Shown: positions 61,247-64,000 of the stretch, in pieces | Position numbering within the stretch: position 1 is the stretch's first letter | Layout: the number at the start of each line of letters is the position of its first letter | Source: Dimorphilus gyrociliatus | Lineage: Eukaryota > Annelida > Polychaeta > Dinophilidae | Direction: 5' to 3' | NCBI GenBank assembly: GCA_904063045.1 | Contig: CAJFCJ010000007.1 | Span: 2,549,404-2,613,403 of the forward strand | Length of the DNA stretch: 64,000 nt | Made by a program: the position numbers and the translations under genes | The notes under the pieces: model-generated | What the model was told of the DNA's origin: nothing | Seen by the model: the letters and a program-made list of their open reading frames with translations, nothing else | The model's database searches: none

Positions 61247-63666
61247 TTACGAGTTCTTGGTGGTTGTAAAATTATTTGAAGTTGAAATATTGTTTATCAC
61301 ATACTTGAGAAAGATATTATTCTGTTTTACAAGATGTGAATAAAAATGCCTTTCTGTTGTGAAAAAAATAAAGAATCTTTACAACTCATGAATATTAATG
61401 AGTGAAAAGAAAATATTAAACATTTACTTACCATATAGACATTTTAAGGGTAAAAATGAAAGTACGCATTTATTATGTACTAATTCTTCTTGGACAGCAT
61501 GTAATATCTTTCTTGCTTCTGTAGGTTGCTTGATTAAATTCGAATATACCAAAACCATATCAGGACTTATTATAGCCCACTTTTCAAAATATGTTGTCAA
61601 TAGGCAAACAACTCCAACATTAAAGCGATTAAGTAAACTCTTTGAATTTACAATAATAGAATCTCCCGGTCTTATTGAGTGTAAAACATTTAGAACATTT
61701 CTAATAATTTCAATCCATATTTGAATATCAAAACTGAGCAAGCAAAAATCATCTTTTAGACATAAATCAAGTATGTATATGCGATTAGGAATAATCCCAT
61801 TTCTTTCGAGATTGGACTGTAACAGTTTTTCAAAAATACTTTTTGATTCTTCAACAAAAGGAGACTTATCGTCTTGCAAGCAAACAATTTTCGGATCCCA
61901 GTTTCTAGCGATCGATTGATTATATAAATATCTCAAAATTTCCTCTATACCATATACTCGAACTTGGGACTTTTTTACTAGTTTTAAATTGAATATTGAG
62001 TTAAACTCTTCTAACAAGGATTGAGTGCAAAATTTTGAACATAATAAACTTGACGGCAATTTTCCATATTCTAATTTCAATACTAATGGCAATTTAGAAG
62101 TGCTAATCAGATGAAATTCTTCTTTATCAATTGTATACATTTTTGACGGCTCTCTTAATGGGATATCATTCGACAAAACGCGCTGATTAAATGAACCTAT
62201 TAATTTTCTTTTTCCGCAAAGTTCTTGTCTAACTTGAACCAACTGTAGGAAACTAAAATTATTATATAAATTAATTAGTTACGTACTCTACAAACATAAG
62301 TGAACTTCGATCTATGTCCCAAATGATCATGAAAAGGTATTCTGCCTAATTGAAATCTATTGATCCATAAATTGGCATAAAACTTTTGATCTTGTATCAA
62401 ATTATATTTTAAGCAATCGCTTCTATTTTTATATTTAGCTTTATTAGCTACAATGGTTTCAATTTGACTGTTCGTAAAAAATTTACAGTGTTCAAAGTGT
62501 TGATCCAAAAAGTTTTTATCAATTCGTTCCCTCTGAATAATAAAGGTCTTCTTTTCAGCTGTAAACAGATCGTAATGCTAAACAACGTAGTTATAATAGA
62601 AATTAAATAAAAGTTCATTACCCATTTTCTTCATTAGGTATTTAAGTAGGTCACCATCAATACCTTGGAAATTACTACAAATCACATAACGTTCGGAATT
62701 ACCTGGTTTGCTTGTGAAAGGTTTAAATAGCTTAACCTAAAAATATTTGATTAGAATAGAGTTTCCTCTATTATTATGAAAGTTTTACCTTTTCAAAACA
62801 ACAGACTAGTAAATATATTAGAGATATCGATTGTGCTTCGAAAAGTGTGAATGCCTTTAATACAGCAGATCCTCCTTTATTAAGAATTGTTAGAATAGCA
62901 ATAGCTTCGGCTTGTATTAAATGCGCAACAAGAAGTTCCTGTCGATCTGGAGCGTCGGCGCAATCCATACTTCCATCTGCAGTAATCTACTTATGGAAAT
63001 AAGAATTTACTGATCTTATTTTTTTTAATAACAATGCTAACAATTACGTACAAAATTAACATGACGTAGTTTACTTTCAGCCTCTTGTATGAGTCCAGCT
63101 AAATTTTGTATTTCAGAAATATCTCCTGTATTATCCATTCCAAAATACCAATGATCCAGGGTTTTGACAATAAATCTGTCGTCATCTATCATTCTTTTTA
63201 AGTCATTCCCTTCGTAATATGGATTTAAGCTTGTAGCAACCCATTGCCAATCTATTGTTCTATTATTCTCAAGTCGCAGTTTATGGTTTAATGATGCTAG
63301 AAACGCTCCTGGTGCTTCACATATATGCACTGATCTAAGGCGTGTTTTTTCATGTGTCAACTCTTCATTTGAACTAAGAATTTCGTAAAATTTACACCAG
63401 GCCTGAGTGCATAATTCTGGTCCGAAGGAATCTTTTACAAATTTCACAACACCGCCAGCAGGATTTGTCAAGTTTGTGTGTTGGTGCCAGTCTTGAATGT
63501 CGTAATCGCTTAAAGAAGATTTAACTATGTTTAATTCATCCCTTAGTGATATAAGATTTTCTATTTCCCAAATCTCTTCGCAAAAAAATCCAGCCGTTAA
63601 GTTTTTGGCACTTATTTGGTCATACACACAGAATTTTCCTAATTGGAACTCATTCGAACTACACAT
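61247..63666 (-). CDS. CMTR2: Cap-specific mRNA (nucleoside-2'-O)-methyltransferase 2
   Basis: Methylates the 2'-OH of the second transcribed nucleotide (cap2) using SAM (Drosophila adrift). Exons: 63666-63052, 62986-62789, 62736-62622, 62558-62287, 62242-61432 and 61353-61247 (2,118 nt, 705 aa; human 770). The RrmJ/FtsJ fold has the SAM-binding HICEAPGAFLASLNH. Catalytic residues are visible: Lys92 in CTQAWCKF, Asp209 in TADGSMD, Lys249 in AVLKAFTLFE, with Glu at about 255. WWYFG-like HWYFGMDNTGDI is family-specific. The C-terminal half is the degenerate methyltransferase-like domain. Start: the ATG at 63666 begins MCSSNEFQ. The frame stays open upstream without an ATG, so an additional 5' exon is possible. 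Confidence 0.9.
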
Positions 63667-64000
63667 TTCGCATCGTAAACAACGTAATTCTGTATTATCG
63701 CCCAACAAATACCACCAGTTTATTTTTAAACAAAAAATAGCTATTTTGGCGCGAATATCGTTACAGCATTTGATGGTAAATATTGCGCCGCTGCATTTAT
63801 TTTTAACAAACACATGGCAGGCAGTTCAATCGTCTGGTACAAATGTTAATATGAAAAGCACTTTTTACATGTAATTTAAACATCACCCTCCCGGGTAACT
63901 AACAGAAATCGTAGAAACACGAAGAAATTTAACAACTTTCTATGTTCTAAAACTCATCCTCACTACTACAGTAGCTATAAATTTGAAAACTTTCCATTAA
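63667..64000. other. 5' flank of CMTR2
   Basis: Promoter side of CMTR2 up to the window edge. The CMTR2 frame continues open to beyond 63813 without a start, so part could be an upstream exon. Nothing else is recognised. Confidence 0.4.

Noticed and set aside
63667-63813. CMTR2 start at 63813
   Set aside because: That codon is GTG, not ATG, in the CMTR2 frame; the first ATG in frame is at 63666.

Overview
The window is nuclear DNA from an invertebrate animal. It is AT-rich and gene-dense, with a spliced gene about every 3.5 kb on either strand. Most introns are about 45-70 bases with GT..AG ends, and many intergenic gaps are only a few hundred bases. A microRNA cluster of the mir-71/mir-2 type inside one intron points to a protostome, because the mir-2 family is known from protostomes. 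Vertebrate-like genes that nematodes or flies often lack or have diverged (HYDIN, HOIL-1L/RBCK1, ENTR1, HP1BP3-like, CMTR2) together with the tiny introns suggest a spiralian with a compact genome, for example a small annelid. That last step is inference.

Layout. 1-1220 (-): 5' part of an NWD/NACHT-type STAND protein with an acylation signal. 1221-1672: short divergent promoter with two perfect CRE palindromes. 1673-6306 (+): PPP4R1, whose 1.08-kb intron 4 carries mir-71 and five mir-2-family hairpins. 7048-9680 (-): Twinkle mitochondrial DNA helicase. 10150-12267 (-): a nuclear protein with an RFX-like winged helix and three linker-histone-like domains. 12680-15336 (+): CBL. 15606-17484 (-): RBCK1/HOIL-1L. 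18249-19046 (+): MAF1. 19474-21469 (+): fascin. 22202-26146 (-): ANKRD28/44/52-type PP6 ankyrin subunit. 26540-27116 (-): RPS23. 27883-28633 (-): TFAM. 29583-30747 (-): PAR6. 32368-33689 (+): RPS4. 34233-35322 (-): two-finger C2H2 protein. 35892-36549 (-): PRELID3/slowmo. 37785-38254 (-): SNRPF. 38735-56586 (+): HYDIN, about 5,238 residues. 56862-57381 (+): Ly6/uPAR GPI protein. 57685-59099 (+): ENTR1. 59205-60824 (-): unrecognised protein with PPxY motifs and a CaaX box. 61247-63666 (-): CMTR2 cap methyltransferase.

The genes are mostly unrelated housekeeping, signalling and ciliary functions and do not form an operon. Links worth noting are two mtDNA maintenance genes (Twinkle, TFAM), two phosphatase regulatory subunits (PPP4R1, PP6 ankyrin subunit), two ubiquitin ligases lying tail to tail (CBL, RBCK1), and two ribosomal protein genes sharing a 12-base leader element. 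Exon joins were read by hand from splice consensus. For every complete gene the joined length is a multiple of three with no internal stop, but none is confirmed by transcripts. The most interesting regions are the intronic mir-71/mir-2 cluster, the RFX-like/H1 fusion, and the PPxY-CaaX protein.
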